From assembly GCA_946902985.2 (NCBI GenBank), contig OX336389.2, positions 125,523,572-125,587,571 on the forward strand: DNA of 64,000 nucleotides, read 5' to 3'. The notes under the pieces were generated by a model. It was not told where the DNA came from and did no database searches. It was given only the letters and a program-made list of their open reading frames with translations. This stretch comes from Meconema thalassinum. Lineage: Eukaryota; Arthropoda; Insecta; Orthoptera; Tettigoniidae. Below are positions 32,572 to 45,141 of this stretch, in pieces. The translations under genes were made by a program, and so were the position numbers. Positions within the stretch are counted from its first letter, which is position 1. Every line of letters begins with the position of its first letter.

Positions 32572-34051
32572 TGATGATGATAATTGTTGTTTTAAGGCGC
32601 CTAACATTTAGGTTATCGGCCCCTAATGATCTGGGTGATAGCGAAAATGAGAATGAAATGGAAACCAGAACGAAAATTATGTGAGACGGAAAATACGTAC
32701 AAAGAGAAACTCAGATGGAAACAACTCACAATATGGTCTTACAAAAGGGAATTTAGAACGAAACGATTCACAAAAAGAATAGATTGAAAAAGACCCACAA
32801 AACGTAGGCTAGATTCAAAATACGGACAAAATGCAATGTAGCGTCGACATACTTACAAAATGCAACTGAAATTCAAAATACGTAGAAAATGCCAATGAGA
32901 TCGAAAATACGTACAAAATGCAATTGAGGTTCAAAATACTTACAAAATTCAATTGAAATTGAAAACACACAATGCAATTCAGATTGAAATATCCCAGTTC
33001 CAATCCAAATTATTCACAAAGTGCAATTGAGATTCAAAATACTTACAAAATGCAATTGAAATTGAAAATGCTTACAAAATGTACGGTAGATTCAAACGAC
33101 TCATGTGGATTGACAATACCTACAAAATGCAATTTAGATTGAAAATACTTGACAAAATGTAATTTAGATTCAAAATACCCACAAAATGCAATTGAGAATA
33201 AAAATATGTGCAAAATGCCCACCAAACAAAATGCAATTTAGATTCAAAATTCGTGCGAAATGCGGTTTTGGCTGAAAATACTTACAAAATGAAATTGAAA
33301 TTCAAAATACTCACTAAAAGGCCCGGCCACCTGCATTGAAAGACTTACTAAAAAGCAATTTAGATTGTCAATCTTTACAAAATGCAATTGAGGTTGAAAA
33401 CAATCGCGAGATGTAATTTAGATCGAAAAAAAACTTACAAAATGCAACGTCGATTAAAAATGCCTTAAAAATCGCTAAAAGGGAATTTAGATACACGGTG
33501 AACCAAGTAACAAAAACAGTGCGGGAATCTTAAAGAGAAAAGAAAATATAAGGGAAAGAGGAGTGGAGAGGAGAGAGGAAAGAGGAGATGGTCCGCCCCA
33601 AAGGTAAGGGACAAGAGGGGAAAACGGACCCAGCTCAGGAATCCTCTCGGGGTCGCCAACTCCCGAACTCACACCAGCCGTGAGCCCCTGAGGGTGTAGC
33701 ATTATCTAGGGTGCACCAGAAGTGGTGGGGCTACATACACCCTGCCTCCTGAAGGGCCTTGAGCACAAGGCAGGAGGTAAAAGGAAAAGAAAAAGAAGGC
33801 TGACCCCTCACAGAAGGAGGGTATCAGGAAAGATGAGACAAGGGCCAATTAAGGCGGGAAAGTGAAAGACTCCCGAAGCCTCGGATAACCTAATACCGTC
33901 GGGGTCGGAAGAGAACAAAAGGTGACCAAGGGAGGTCGACAGGAAAGAAGACTGAGAGGAGCCCGGCACAAGTAAGTGGAAGCAATTCCGGGCTCAGCTG
34001 GGGTCCCGTGGTCGCTAACCCACGTCCCACTAGATGTGAGCCCCTGGGGGC
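32572..34051 (-). mobile_element. 1.5-kb non-coding retroelement C, copy 1
   Basis: Full length, flanked by a 12-bp target duplication GATATGATATTA (32560-32571 and 34052-34063). Read on the minus strand it begins GCCCCCAGGGGCTCACATCT. A GC-rich 5' part follows, in which the start block is repeated at about 33700 (CCCTCAGGGGCTCACGGCTG). Then comes a minisatellite of about 28-bp units (core TACAAAATGCAATTGA on the plus strand, 32810-33460). The 3' hairpin region (GGGGCC/GGCGCC arms) precedes (CAT)n. No ORF above about 80 codons. It looks like a parasite of a LINE that recognises the hairpin tail. Confidence 0.75.
32810..33460. repeat. Internal minisatellite, ~28-bp degenerate units
   Basis: Repeating words TACAAAATGCAATT, GA(A/G)ATTCAAAATAC and TTAGATTGAAAATAC occur about every 28 bp for 650 bp, with base changes and partial deletions. 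Mirrored unit by unit in copy 2 (42125-42800). Confidence 0.8.
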
Positions 34052-34472
34052 GATATGATATTAATGACTGCCATTTGATTGGGTCGAGCAGACCCCACTG
34101 TGCTATTTACGTATGTGCTTTGTGAGTGTGCCATTCAAGGGTTGCGAAGCGACCGTGCGCGCATCAGGTTAACGTGGAGTCACGAGACTTCATGCGAACC
34201 GAGTTCGGTGTTCGGAGTTGATGGGAGTCGATACTCTCGATTCCAGGCTTCAGTAGCACCCATCCCTATTCTATTTGACTGCCGAAAGGAGTGCGAGTGC
34301 TCGACATTTGTTGTACGGGAGACGACCGCATGAAATCCGCGATATTTTTGAGAGCCCCGGTAAAGAATTTTACTGTGTATGTGAGTATGGACTTTATTAT
34401 ATTTCTGCAACATAAGAGTGCGGTCATCCGAGAATCTGAGGGACCGTGCATTTTCCTCCAGTAATATTTTGA

Positions 34473-34688
34473 TAATGTTATTGTTTTTACGTCCCTTTTA
34501 ACTGCTGCGGCTTTTAGAGACACCGGGGTGCCGGAATTTTGCCCCGAAGGGGATCTTTAACGTGCCAGTAAATCTTCTGACACGGCTCCCTCGCATTTGC
34601 GCACCCACGAATGCCAACTGGCTGCATCAGGATTCGATCCTGCAACCTTGGGAACGGCAGACGAGAACATTACTGCTGCGCTACGCAG
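34473..34688 (-). repeat. SINE B, complete, 13-bp target duplication
   Basis: Flanked by AGTAATATTTTGA at 34460-34472 and 34689-34701. Head on the minus strand CTGCGTAGCGCAGCAGTAAT, then AGGATCGAATCCTG (B box). The body matches 17605-17860. The tail is AACAATAACATTAT-like. Confidence 0.88.
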
Positions 34689-34894
34689 AGTAATATTTTG
34701 AACTACGGGGATATGGACTTGGAGTATCTTTTATAAACGACGAACGAACTTGTATTTTCACACACTTCAGTAAAATTATGGTCACATTACGGACGTCTGG
34801 ACTTGTGATATTTTAATAGAGTGGCACATTTGAAACCATAATCTAGGAGAGTTTGGACTTGTAATTATTCAACGAAATTTTTCATCAGTGTTAT

Positions 34895-35118
34895 ACAGGG
34901 TCTTTCACTCAAAGTGCGGCCGGCAGCGCGGTGCGTAGAGGCAGCTCGATGAGCTTAGGGTCGAGAGTCCGAAGCATTAATCCAACAGCACTTCCTTTCT
35001 TATCTTAATTATGACATATGCTGTGACAGCAGCGCGCTGCGATATGCTCGTCTGACCTTTATAGCTGCACGTTCTACCTGGAGCGCTGGGCTGGCCGCAC
35101 TTTGAGTGAAAGACCCCG
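34895..35118. mobile_element. Tc1/mariner-type MITE, 224 bp
   Basis: TIRs CAGGGTCTTTCACTCAAAGT and (reverse) CGGGGTCTTTCACTCAAAGT extend about 26 bp to GCGGCC, with TA on both sides (34893-34894, 35119-35120). Interior non-coding. Confidence 0.8.
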
Positions 35119-35120
35119 TA

Positions 35121-36373
35121 GAACGAGTGGACTTTGAAATTATTCAAACATTTATAACCATTATCAACTATGGGGAGTTGTTCGGAAATATAAAATATTT
35201 ATTAAATTTCTACAAAAGTGAAACGACATTTTGTAAACATTGAAATTCTTCGAACAATGAAAAACAATTCTACGAACAACTTGTAACTACGTGAGGTACT
35301 CAAGAACTTCAACCATGATTATGAAAGGTGAGTTAAAGGAGATGTGCCACGACATGAGCAATTGAAGAGCACGAAGAGTCAGTAAACATGAATAGGGGAA
35401 AATTCTAGTTATGTGTTGGATTCGGACGCGAGTGACTAAGGCCTAAGTGATTCTACTCGAACAACACCATGAAGGCGACTGCTGGGAAATAAGAGATTTG
35501 CATGTGAACGTCCAATTTGATCCAGCAGAAGATGAAGGCAACTCGACAGCGAGGGACGTACTGGAACAATGCTGACCTAAGGAGCAGAAAAAACAGACGA
35601 GGAACCTTGAGCAGAACATCTTGTGGAACATCAAGGAGAAGGCGATCCGGTAAGAGTGATGAGGAAAGGAATAGAACCAGGAAATCCAACACAGAATTTT
35701 ACCAACGTAGAGCATAATCCATTATGTTTTCTTGCTAACATGTGGACACCGGTTCACGTTTGGCCATTGATGAACTTATGAAATGATTCTACGAGTATAA
35801 TTTGACAACTGCGATTGCTCATTGTTAAATTTGTGGGATAGACTGTAAACATATTAGGTCGATATTAGAATTTTTGAATTTAGGATTTTTGATTTGATGA
35901 CTGGAAATTTAGCTAGTTGAAGCTCAGTGAGGTTAGTGAGCGATTCTTTTCGACTGACAACTGGTATATTCTATGGAATATATATTTTATATTAGCTTTA
36001 ATAGTTTACTCTTTTATTTTTCTTATTTATTTACGTTCTTTCTTTTTCTTCCCCTCTTCCGTAAACGCCAACAGAGACGTTCTTGTTTCCTGCTTTCTCT
36101 ATGCATACTCTTATATGTTTTGAAAGTCTGTTACAGATGTGCATTCTCTTGTTTAAGATTCCTCTACAGCACTCCATGCGGCAACCCGCTGAAGCCTTGG
36201 ATTCTAGTCATTTCATTAACTAGTTCTACAACTTGTAAGTAGATGGCATCATCGTCGCTCTCTACATTCTCCTTGAAGACTCCAACTTCGCTTTAGTTAA
36301 TAGCCATTATGTATAATTTATTTTTCTATGTTGCCTACTCTGTATCCCTTCTCTGTTCCCCCTCCTTTCCCCT
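35121..36373. other. Non-coding interval
   Basis: AT-rich with a T/C-rich stretch at 36000-36060. Short ORFs near 35520-35715 lack recognised domains. No repeat recognised. Confidence 0.35.
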
Positions 36374-37875
36374 TTTCAGCCTATTTTCATCTATGAAAAA
36401 AATAGGCTTATGAGGTCTTCTTTTGTCCGTGTGTCTGTGTGTGTGTGATTCGTGTGTCCCCCCCCCCCCCCTAACAAAATCTAAACGGCTGGAGCGATTT
36501 CAATGAAACTCGGTAAGTTCATATCACTATTCCGGACGACCCCGACCTTCAAATTTTGTTACGTCTCACCAATCCAACATGGCGGCTGTGAGAAATATTT
36601 CACCAGCATTCAATATCTCCGAAACTATTACAGATATCACCCTGAAATTGTGTACGGTGATAAAGGAAACTACTAGAAGTTCACCTATGTGACTTTTGAA
36701 AACCTGGTAAGTAGAAAACCAACATGGCGGCTAAGCGAATTTGCGACATTTAAATAGACGTTTCTCACGATTTAAGCAACCAAACTCATTAAAACGTGGT
36801 ACAGTATATATACACATTGTAATGCACCGACATCTAACTTCGTTCAATTGTTTACATAACCTCAAGATGGCGGCTGTGCAAAATATTTCACCGGCATTCG
36901 ATATCTCTGAAACTATTACCGGTATCACCCTGAATTTTTTACGGAGATAAAGGGCACTACTGGAAGTTCATCTATGAGATTTTCAAAAACCGGTTAACTA
37001 CAAAACGAACATGGCGGCCAAGCGAAGTTGAAAGTTTTAAATAGATTTTTCTCGCGATTTAATGATCCAAACGCAATGAAACTTGGTACAGCAAATGTTT
37101 ATACACATTGTAATGCACTAGTATCCGATTTAGTTCAATTGTTTACATAACCTCAAGATGGCGGCTGTGCGAATTTTAAAATTAAGCTTTTAATTGTTGT
37201 GTCGTAATCATGCGATCGAAGTGAAAGTTTGAATAATGAACCTACGCAATAATTTTCCTTCAATGGTACATGACTCTACGGCCTATGCATATAACAATCC
37301 AACATGGTGACCATCCGAAATATTTAGACGGTTCTCAATATATACGAATCTATTACAACAATCAAACATTTTTTTTATGTTCATAGGGGCTATGAACATA
37401 AGTTCACCTATAGAACTTTCAATAACCTGGTGATCACAAATCCAACATGGCGGCGACGCGAAGTATAAATATTCACGTGGACGTTTCTCGCAATTTATCC
37501 ATCCGAGTGCAGTGAAACTTGGTACAGTAAATCCTTATACAAATGTTAATCCACTGGCATCTAATTTGTTTCAATTGTTTCCATAACAATAAGAAGGCAG
37601 CTGTGCGAAATTTTAAAATCTCTTTTTTACTTCTTGTGTCCTAATCATGCGATTGAAGTTTGAATACTACACGTACACAATAATCTTCATGTAACAGTAC
37701 ATAACTCTAAGACCTACATATATAAAAATCCAACATGGTGACCATCCGCAATATTTAGTCGGTTCTCAATATCTACGAATATATTACAGCAATCAAACTG
37801 AAATGTTGTATGTTGATAGTGGTAATTAACATAAGTAGGATATATGAAATTAGGCTTTAGTTCTTCACGGAACTA
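36374..37875 (-). mobile_element. HINE/Helentron-like non-autonomous element, copy a
   Basis: On the minus strand the 5' end is AGTTCCGTGAAGAACTA, an imperfect palindrome, then GCCTAATTTCAT. The middle contains about four degenerate repeats (TCCAACATGGCGGC on the plus strand, CTCAATATCTACGAA). Then come a (CA)n/G run at 36436-36470 and CTCATAAG followed by a hairpin whose second arm is GAAAATAGGC and end GGCTGAAAA. The same organisation is found at 56152-57680, 58777-60241 and 61333-61664. No ORF. Class is inferred from architecture. Confidence 0.6.
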
Positions 37876-39971
37876 CCATTTTTTTTTTTTTTGCTTCGGG
37901 TCTCTCGAGTGTTTCAATTCCTCTCTCCCTCTGTGCTACGCTCTTCACCGTGACTGATCGGCGCTCTTGCCAGGAGGTGCCATCCTTTTCAACCATGTTT
38001 TAAAAGAAAGTTTTAACGGCTGGCAGTTCACTTCAACTTCTCTTCAATGCAAAGATAAGTACACATCAAAGTGTTTTTACTACAAATTTTATGGGGTTTT
38101 CGTCAATTTTAATTTAAAATGTTTAAAACAAAAATTTTCTTCAAAACATGAACTTTTGCAAACGGCTACAATTTGCTAAAAACCTCCTACGAGTGAGTTC
38201 ATATTGCCTTGCCTAAGCTTAAACAAGCTCGCTATTTCATATTCTTGAAAACCTTCTAGAACTATCTGTATCAAATAAGGGGGAATCGTTTCCTCCCCAC
38301 GTGGTAATCACTCTAGATTTGTGGTACTTGAAAATCAAACTTTGCTTCCGTCGAGGGATTTTTACAGAATTTGAAATTGAATCTACCTCATTTCAAATTT
38401 CATCAAGGATTTTCTGCTTGCCCCATTCAACTTTATTTACAACTCTAGAAACTTAAAATTTTGCAATATACTCTGTTCAGTGAACTATCATATCGGCAAA
38501 CACCTCAAACTTAATAACGTTTTACTGCTTTTCATTTTCAACTCAAATTGAACTATCGACTGCAATAGTGACAATCTACCAATGCTCAACCAAACTGTTA
38601 GTGCTACAAAAGGTGTTCGTGTGACTATCTTCCACGTCGCGTTTCGTTCGAAACAATAAAATTGACCAGACTTAAATTCCTCATTTCCTCCATTCCCATT
38701 TCCCCCTTTACTAACCATTCAAGTTAAGGAATTAATCTTTGTATTTTTCTTGTTAATTCGAGGCTTCACTTGAAGTGACCTCTACATGTTCGAATTTAGC
38801 ATCTCGTAATTGCTGTATCAATATTCCTGTGGTTATAACACACATTTTAAGCTTTTTTCTTATCTCTCCTGCTGCGTCCAGGATTTAGGAATTTGTAATT
38901 ACATAATTGTTACAAATATTGTTACGCTTTATAACAAGTTACTTTAGTCACAAATTGGTTAAAGTACTTCGTTCTTTAAACAAAAAGTAGGTCTGATACC
39001 TTATTTTGTTGTCCCTAAATTACTTTATGTAATAAAATTACTCTCATTTTGTTGAGTCAACTTTGATTCTTCGCTCGAAGAGCTCGTAAGTTGTGGCATT
39101 TGCTTCCCCATTTTCTACTGTCACTTTCTGTACTCACAGAAATGATTGTAAACAACTCATATCAACCTTTCAATTAATCTTGCATTTGTTGTGTTTATGG
39201 CAAAACTTCTGCTAATATTGCACATAAAGTTTACTTTGGTTATTTATTGTAAATTATTAAAGGCGAGTATAGTTTGCTCAGCCAACATCCTACTTGAGGT
39301 TTTCTGCCTTGTCCTATAATTTATCCCTCTGAATTGTAGTTTTGTCTAAGTTAGGTTTGGTTTTCTTACCCCTGCTAAACTTCTAATCAGCGCTCTGCTG
39401 GATAAAAGCTTAGCCCACTTTAAACACAACAACTGCTTTTCAAGTAATTTCATTCAATTATAATTTTCTTATTAAAAGCTTGAAAGCTTTTCCTCTTTCC
39501 ATATTAAACACGATCGGTTTCTCACTTCGGGATCCATCCTCGGTGGGGAATAAAATTACCCCCTATTGGTTTCAATCTCTTTAGCATTTGAGAATGCTTC
39601 CTAAAACATTTCCTTTTAGCTTGGAAAAGAAATAATTCAATTGCCCCTTGTTTGCATTTTTTCGCCAGTGAACTGTGTCCCCTTACATAGTACCCGATTT
39701 CCTGCTCGGGAGGGACAGTGCACTTAGCGACTGCTGGCCGTCAATCTCAGCTAGCTTTGCTCGCATCATTATATTGTTTATAAGTATTTGGTTGAACACA
39801 GTCTTGGTTGCTCTATGAGTAAGCAAGACTGTGTTCTCTTTATTAGTTTCATTTATCAAGTTTTTAGTAGTTTTTCTATAATTAATCAATCTTTGAAATA
39901 ATGCCCTATTAACTATTAAACTTTTAAGATTGGTATTTGCTTTCCCATCTTGTACTCACTAGCATTTATCC
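37876..39971. other. Non-coding interval
   Basis: About 2.1 kb of AT-rich sequence starting with a T-run (37881-37893). C/T-rich patches and short ORFs without recognisable domains. No repeat partner in the window. Confidence 0.35.
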
Positions 39972-39985
39972 ACCAACTATTTGAT

Positions 39986-40072
39986 GAAAAATGAAAATCC
40001 ACAGTCTGCTTCCAGTCGACCGACTGGGTCAGGGAATGGAATGAATGAAGCCCCAATCTAGCGGCGAGGATA
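39986..40072 (-). repeat. 5'-truncated SINE G, 87 bp, 14-bp target duplication
   Basis: Flanked by ACCAACTATTTGAT (39972-39985 and 40073-40086). Only the last 87 bp of SINE G is present (minus strand: CTCGCCGCTAGATTGGGGCT to GTGGATTTTCATTTTTC). Truncation at the 5' side with a perfect duplication is the mark of target-primed reverse transcription. Confidence 0.85.
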
Positions 40073-40086
40073 ACCAACTATTTGAT

Positions 40087-41234
40087 ACTAGTTCTTTATT
40101 ATCTAAAATAAAAAGTTGTTCTTTTTGTGGATTCGCTTCCTTTTTTGCCTAAAGTTTGTTTCTATTCCTAAGCCTTTTCATTTTTCACATATCTTCCCTC
40201 CGGTAGTGTTTAAGCCTAGGCTTGACCTACCAACAACGATAACAATGCTTTAGTGATATCGTGATGATGGGACTTATTAGATGATGGAATAATTATGGTG
40301 AGGTCCAATATTTGAAGGATCAGTTATGTAACATGATATTGGAATTTTTTGGAGTAATTTTAATTTATTGGAGTAATTTGAGCTTTATGATTTATTGAAA
40401 TATTAAGATGAATTTGACAATTATAGAATATTTATACTGTAATAAGATTTGTTAAGACGAAGAATGGCATTGAACTGAGATGATAAAGCAAAGATCTATT
40501 TTACTGCAGCAAACAGAGCCAAATTTGTTAACGATTTTTATAGAATGGAAGTCACATTGCATTACTGAATGAAAGGCCAGACTAAGAATGTTATTGTAAC
40601 TAATTATTATTGCAGACTCATTTTGACAAACACGATTATAGTAATAAGGTAGTGCAGATGTTATTGACATTGGTTGGCCACTTTGTGAATTATGTGGGCC
40701 AGGTCAAAGAATAGTTACGACATGGTATGAACAAATAATTTATATGGTTGTAGCAATGTTGATCTGCACATGCGAATAAGTTTATTGGTTTATTAAGTAT
40801 CTGCAGAAATATAAAATTGTGCTGTAGAAGGTTAGGCCTATACGTCATGGAACATAATTGAATTGAACTGAAATGAGTATTTATAGAAGGTTACAACAGT
40901 ATAATAAAGGACTGAGAGTGTTATAATAAATGTAACAGAATTTGAAATATTAGTCAATGATGATGGAAGGTTTATAAAATCGCTGATATTGTTATAGCAA
41001 GATAGAGGAGGGTATTATTTCATCAATTTGCAATGATTTGAGCAGCAAATAAATAAGGACGAGTGTTTCGATTCTTTATAAACTTTAAGTTGTTATTTTC
41101 CGGTACCGGTAACCTAATTTATGTTTGGCTGGAAGAGTAGATTTATGCTTCAGTTAATTTAGTTTGATGAAAACCCATCTACCAACAATCCCGATAAACC
41201 CTCAGACTTGATTTTTAGCCAGATCATTGCACAT
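40087..41234. other. AT-rich interval
   Basis: About 1.1 kb, A/T- and G-rich plus strand, nothing recognised. Confidence 0.4.
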
Positions 41235-41488
41235 ATTTATGTCGCGGTAACGGGCACATTACCATCCCGGCATTTACCTTAGGTCGAAGTGGGAAACCAC
41301 GGAAAACCTCTTTTAGGATGGCTGAGGCAGAAATCGAATCCACCTCTTCTCAGTCCTGCCTCACGAAGTTGAGTATTCCCCGTTCCAGCCCTCAAAACAG
41401 AATTTTAATTCTAGGCAAAGTAGTGAATCCAACCCGGATCTCAGGAGTGACCGCCAAGATTGCCAGCCCCTGCGCCACGAGGTGGTTA
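41235..41488 (-). repeat. SINE A, 5' two thirds
   Basis: Contains ATTACCATCCCGGCATTTAC, GGATGGCTGAGGCAGAAATC, TCTTCTCAGTCCTGCCTCAC and CAACCCGGATCTCAGG in family order. The 3' tail is missing. Confidence 0.65.
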
Positions 41489-41872
41489 GATTCTGAGATC
41501 AAAATGCAATTCAGTCAGCCCTTTCAAGTGCGTGATTCCACTTTCCTACTCGCAATAAGATACTTCAGAAGATTCCCTTAAACAGAGCCAATATTAGACG
41601 CTACATGCAGGAAAATAAGCTAACGGCATCAAATGTTTTAACTATGGCTCTGCAAAGCGGACGTGAGAGCCATACATCACACTCACAGAGGCATATCACG
41701 TCATGTACAGTAGAAACGTTGGCAGTAGTCTGTGTGACCCCTTCGTTGGCACGAGGTTCAAGGAAATGAATCTCCCTTCCCATCCTGTGGGGATACTTTT
41801 GCTTTCACCATTCTAGTCGTGGACAAAGGAAGTCTAGCCCCCAATAAAAGAAATTCCCGACCCCTCCCCACC
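41489..41872. other. Non-coding interval
   Basis: No recognised feature in about 380 bp. Confidence 0.4.
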
Positions 41873-41883
41873 AAATTGAAATA

Positions 41884-43398
41884 TGATGATGATGATGATG
41901 ATGATAATTGTTGTTTTAAGGGGCCTAACATCTAGGTTATCGGCTCCTAACGATCTGGGTGATAGCAAAAATGTTAATGAAATGGAAACCAGAACAAAAT
42001 TATCTGAGACGGAAAATACGTACAAAAAGGAACTCAGATGGAAACAACTCACAATATGGTCTTACAAAAGGGAATTTAGAACAAAAAGATGCACAAAAAG
42101 AATAGATTGAAAAAGACCCACAAAACGTAGGCTAGATTCAAAATACGTACAAAATGCAATGTAGCGTCGAAATAGTTACAAAATGCAACTGAAATTCAAA
42201 ATACTTACAAAATGCAAATTAAACCGAAAATACGTACAAAATGCAATTGAGGTTCAAAATACTTACAAAATGCAATTGAGGTTCAAAATACTTACAAAAT
42301 GCAATTGAAATTAAAAATACACAATGCAATTCAGATTGAAATATCCCAGGTACAATCCAAATTATTCACAAAGTGCAATTGAAATTCCAAATACTTACAA
42401 AATGCAATTGAAATTGAAAATGCTTACAAAATGTACGGTAGATTCAAAGGACTCATGTGGATTGACAATACTTACAGAAAGCAATTTAGATTGAAAATAC
42501 TTGACAAAATGTAATTTAGATTCAAAATACCCACAAAATGCAATTGAGAATCAAAATATGTGCAAAATGCCCGCCAAACAAAATGCAATTTAGATTCAAA
42601 ATTCGTGCGAAATGAGGTTTTGGTTGAAAATACTTACAAAATCCAATTGAAATTCAAAATACTCACTAAAAGGCCCGGCCACCTGCATTGAAAGACCTAC
42701 TAAAAAGCAATTTAGATTGTCAATCTTTACAAAATGCAATTGAGGTTGAAAACAATCGCGAGATGTAATTTAGATCGAAAAAAACATACAAAAAGCAACG
42801 TAGATTAAAAATGCCTTAAAAACGCTAGAAGGGAATTTAGATACACGGTGAACCAAGCAACAAAAACAGTGCGGGAATCTTAAAGAGAAAAGTAAATATA
42901 ATGAAAAGAGGAGAGGAGAAGAGAGGGGAGAGAGGAGAAGGTCCGCCCCAAAGGTAAGGGACAAAAGGGGAAAACGGACCCAGCTCTGGAATCCCTCGGG
43001 GTCGCCAACTCCCGATCTCACCAGCCGTGAGCCCCTGAGGGTGTAGCATTATCTACGGTGCACCAGAAGTGGTGGGGCTACACACACCCTGCCTCCTTAA
43101 GGGCCTTGAGCACAAGGCAGGAGGTAAAAGGAAAAGAAAAAGAAGGCTGACCCCTCACAGAAGGAGGGTATCGGGAAAGATGAGACAAGGGCCAATTAAG
43201 GCGGGAAAGTGAAAGACTCCCTAGGCCTCGGATAACCTAATACCGTCGGGGTCGGAAGAGAACAAGAGTTGACCAAGGGAGGTCGACAGGAAAGAAGACG
43301 TAGAGGAGCCCGGCACAAGTAAGTGGAAGCAATGCCGGACTCAGCTGGGGTCCCGTGGTCGCCAACCCACGCTCCACTAGATGTGAGCCCCTGGGGGC
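41884..43398 (-). mobile_element. 1.5-kb non-coding retroelement C, copy 2
   Basis: Full length, flanked by an 11-bp target duplication AAATTGAAATA (41873-41883 and 43399-43409). Co-linear with 32572-34051 from GCCCCCAGGGGCTCACATCT to the (CAT)n tail, with scattered substitutions and small indels. The largest differences are in the minisatellite. The two copies have different target sites but identical ends, so this 1.5-kb form is the unit that moves. Confidence 0.75.
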
Positions 43399-43548
43399 AA
43401 ATTGAAATAACTCTCAAGGATTTTGCCCTTATTCGGCCATATGCTAGCCCGTTTTATGCGGCGGCTACAATCAGTGTGACTTTCATGATTTTATAAGCAT
43501 GTACCTCAGGGAAAAGCTGTGATAGTACCCGTGTGCATTATATTTGTC

Positions 43549-44130
43549 TGATACGTCTTTGTTATTGTGGTGTCTAGTAGTGTGTGTATTTGTGATATTG
43601 TGGTGTCTAGTAGTGTGTGTATTTGTGATTGAGACTAGGATCGGGAAGGAGCCGTGGCCTTAAGTAACCCGAACCATCCCGGCATTTTGCTGAAGTAGAA
43701 GTGAAAAACCATATAAAACCACTTCTAGAGTTACAAGAGGTGGGAATTGAACCCATCTCTTCTCAGTTCTGTCTCATGAGGCTGAGTATACCCCGATCCA
43801 GCCTTGAGATCAGAATTGAATTCTGGTCTGAGGGCTGGAACGGGGTATACTCAACCTTGTAAGGAAAATCTGAGAAGTTGCCGGTTTGATTCCTATCTCA
43901 GCCATTCTGGGAGTGGTTTTCCGTGATTTCCCACTTCTACTCCAGGCAAATGCCGGGATGGTATCTAACGTAAGGCCACGGCCGCTTCCTACCCAAATCC
44001 TAGCTCAATTACAAATACACACGCTAGTACAGACATTACAGTGACACAGGTTATCTGACAAATTCTGCACACACCCATGCACACGGGCCTACATGTCCCG
44101 GATGTCGCAAAGCCCCTAAATAATCAATAC
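43549..44130. repeat. Head-to-head SINE A palindrome
   Basis: A minus-strand SINE A (43549-43812) faces a plus-strand one (43816-44130). The centre near 43815-43822 is AGAATTGAATTCT. Inner arms GTATACCCCGATCCAGCC and GGCTGGAACGGGGTATAC pair. The left arm also has a 31-bp direct duplication (GTGGTGTCTAGTAGTGTGTG at 43568 and 43599). Confidence 0.7.
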
Positions 44131-44336
44131 TTGTTCGTTTAATGGACAGTAGATAACAAAAATATGTTTTCATAGGCTTACCTCACCAATGTTAAATGTC
44201 TTTTCACAAACACACTGAGCAAAATGGAGTCAAATATAAGTTATTAGTCGTTAGGTGATAACGAAACCCATGTGACAAAAGACTAGATACATTTTTATTA
44301 CATTTATTATAGAAATTTTACGGAACACCTCGTAGT

Positions 44337-44580
44337 GGCCTGATGGCTGGAACAGACTACACTCACTCTCGTGAGAAAGAACTAGGAAGAGGTGGGTTTG
44401 ATTCGCACCTCAGCCATCCAGGAAGTGGTTATCCGAGGTTTTCCACTCCTACTCCAGGCAATGCCGGGATGGTACCTAACTTCAGGCCACGACCACCTCC
44501 TCCCTAGTCTTCATCTGAATTACAAACACACACACACTACTAAAGCTACCATAAAACACAGGTGATCAGACCAAATTCTC
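44337..44580 (+). repeat. SINE A, plus strand, head-truncated
   Basis: Contains GATGGCTGGAACAGACTACA, AGGTGGGTTTGATTCGCACC and GCCGGGATGGTACCTAACTT, then (CA)n, in family order. Tail region GATCAGACCAAATTC. Confidence 0.65.
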
Positions 44581-44615
44581 CACGCTCTAAAATACACTTT
44601 TTTTCTTTTTTTTTC

Positions 44616-44858
44616 CCTTTTTTTTCGCGTGGCTCTCTGGGAGGCCGAGTGCAGGTCTTTCTAGTTGACGCCCGTGGGCGACCTGCGCGTCGCAATGAGG
44701 ATGAAGTGATGATGAAGACGTCACATACACCCAATCCCCGGGGCACGGGAATCAACCCCAGGAGATTAAAATCCCTAATGGCCCGGCCAGGAATCGAACC
44801 CGGGACCCTTCGGGCTAAAGCCTAGCACGCTAACCAATTAGTCATGGAGCCGGACAGT
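44616..44858 (-). repeat. SINE E
   Basis: Minus strand begins GTCCGGCTCCATGACTAATT then GGTTAGCGTGCTAGGC (A box region) and CCCGGGTTCGATTCCTGG (B box), a tRNA-Lys-like head. Body GACGTCTTCATCATCACTTC and GCGCAGGTCGCCCACGG. A T-rich stretch borders the tail. Confidence 0.75.
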
Positions 44859-45080
44859 ACACGGGGTAAACTGGGGTAAATGATCACGTTGTCCAAGCCC
44901 CTAAAATAAAAACAAGAACAACAACAACTTTAAACTGAGGCTAAATTTCGTCTTTATACACCTCGTCCGCAAATAAATACGAAATTTCAGCGAAAAATTC
45001 AAACTGTGCAGGAAGCTTACTTCATTACCGAGGGTGGCTTAAGCTGCTATCCCGAAAATTTAATTCAAAACTCATTTACA

Positions 45081-45081
45081 G

Positions 45082-45141
<60 letters not shown>

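Noticed and set aside
34079..34333. 84-codon plus-strand ORF
   Set aside because: No domain, no splice sites of note and no repeat partner; ORF length is within chance for this GC content.
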